From Candidatus Omnitrophota bacterium (GTDB taxonomy: Bacteria; Omnitrophota; Gorgyraeia; Gygaellales; Profunditerraquicolaceae), in the NCBI GenBank assembly GCA_028711825.1, contig JAQTRM010000001.1, forward strand, positions 13,842 through 27,250: a DNA stretch of 13,409 nucleotides. Direction: 5' to 3'. Under the pieces are notes generated by a model. That model was not told where the DNA came from and did no database searches. It saw only the letters and a list, made by a program, of their open reading frames with translations. The position numbers and the translations under genes were made by a program. This document shows positions 13,066-13,409 of the stretch, in pieces. The number at the start of each line of letters is the position of its first letter. Position 1 is the stretch's first letter.

Positions 13066-13409
13066 ATGAAAAAGCTGGTTTTATTGAGACATGGTGAAAG
13101 CGCCTGGAATAAAGAGAACCGTTTTACCGGATGGACGGATGTGGACCTTTCGGAAAAAGGCGTGGAGGAGGCCAGGCGGGCCGGAGAAGTCCTTAAAAAA
13201 GAGGGATTTGTTTTCGATCTGGCTTATACCTCGGTATTAAAGAGGGCAATCCGCACTCTTTGGCTGGTTTTGGATGAAATGGGGCTTCTGTGGATACCGG
13301 TCCAAAAATCCTGGAGGCTTAATGAGAGGCATTATGGAGCTCTGCAGGGTTTAAATAAGTCGGAAACTGCTTTAAAATACGGGGAAAAACAGGTTTTAGT
13401 TTGGAGGAG
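13066..13409 (+). CDS. gpmA: 2,3-bisphosphoglycerate-dependent phosphoglycerate mutase (partial)
   Basis: The first 114 residues of a gene cut by the right edge. It interconverts 3- and 2-phosphoglycerate in glycolysis through a phosphohistidine. LLRHGESAWN holds the catalytic H9 with R8, RFTGWTDVDLSEKG follows at 19-32, TSVLKRAIRT gives R60, and RLNERHYGALQGLNKSETA contains E87; these correspond to the H11, R62 and E89 of the Escherichia coli enzyme. An AAGGGGG ribosome site lies 4 bases before the ATG at 13066; the ATG at 13063 is too close to it. The second catalytic His lies beyond the window. It follows the DHp-like gene after 19 bases. Confidence 0.95.
   Translation, partial: MKKLVLLRHGESAWNKENRFTGWTDVDLSEKGVEEARRAGEVLKKEGFVFDLAYTSVLKRAIRTLWLVLDEMGLLWIPVQKSWRLNERHYGALQGLNKSETALKYGEKQVLVWR

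Noticed and set aside
1..13409. CRISPR array, tRNA or rRNA gene, insertion sequence, prophage or attachment site
   Set aside because: No spaced direct repeats, cloverleaf-like sequence, rRNA signature, transposase or integrase motif was seen by eye on either strand.

Overview
The window is a very dense bacterial chromosome segment, about 98% coding. It holds 19 complete or near-complete genes, one gene cut by the right edge, and the last codons of another at the left edge. Moderate GC, many 1-4 base stop/start overlaps (ATGA, TGATG, TAATG) and the mix of families suggest an uncultured lineage near the Planctomycetes-Verrucomicrobia-Chlamydiae group, with Omnitrophota (OP3) my best guess. The strongest taxonomic hint is the small basic protein at 5392-5667, which matches a family I know from that superphylum. 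The assignment is an inference from memory of families, not from a search. I see no tRNA, rRNA, CRISPR array, insertion sequence or clear sign of recent transfer.

Region 1 (about 1-8239, all plus strand) is a run of ten genes with gaps of 24 bases or less. In order they are: an archaeal-type AAA ATPase, a YfcE-like metallophosphoesterase, a HIT-family nucleotide hydrolase/phosphorylase, a dGTPase, a GAF plus HD-GYP protein (predicted c-di-GMP phosphodiesterase), a membrane-anchored SPOR protein, the small basic protein, an exported SH3-domain protein, a site-2-type membrane protease and 3-dehydroquinate synthase (aroB). The theme is housekeeping: nucleotide and signal-nucleotide turnover, cell envelope, and the shikimate pathway.

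Region 2 (8241-9532, minus strand) is a two-gene unit meeting aroB tail to tail with one base between the stop codons. It encodes a GspA/ExeA/MshM-like AAA ATPase and a GspB-like bitopic protein with a periplasmic T2SSB-type domain, a pair known from type II secretion and MSHA-type pilus systems.

Region 3 (9533-9645) is the only real intergenic region. It carries two back-to-back sigma-70-type promoters whose -35 boxes are three bases apart. The plus promoter places its predicted transcription start at, or a few bases before, the ATG of the next gene, which suggests a leaderless or nearly leaderless mRNA.

Region 4 (9646-13409, plus strand) starts with two single-domain PilZ proteins flanking a 64-residue zinc-ribbon-like protein. 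Then come a DUF4416 protein, a PflX-like (COG1313) radical SAM protein, a DUF2062 membrane protein, a two-helix membrane protein with a histidine-kinase-like dimerisation motif that lacks the phosphoacceptor histidine and any ATPase domain, and the start of a cofactor-dependent phosphoglycerate mutase (gpmA). The PilZ genes beside a GspA/GspB-type pair, with an HD-GYP gene in the neighbouring run, suggest that c-di-GMP may control a pilus or secretion machine here. That link is a hypothesis.
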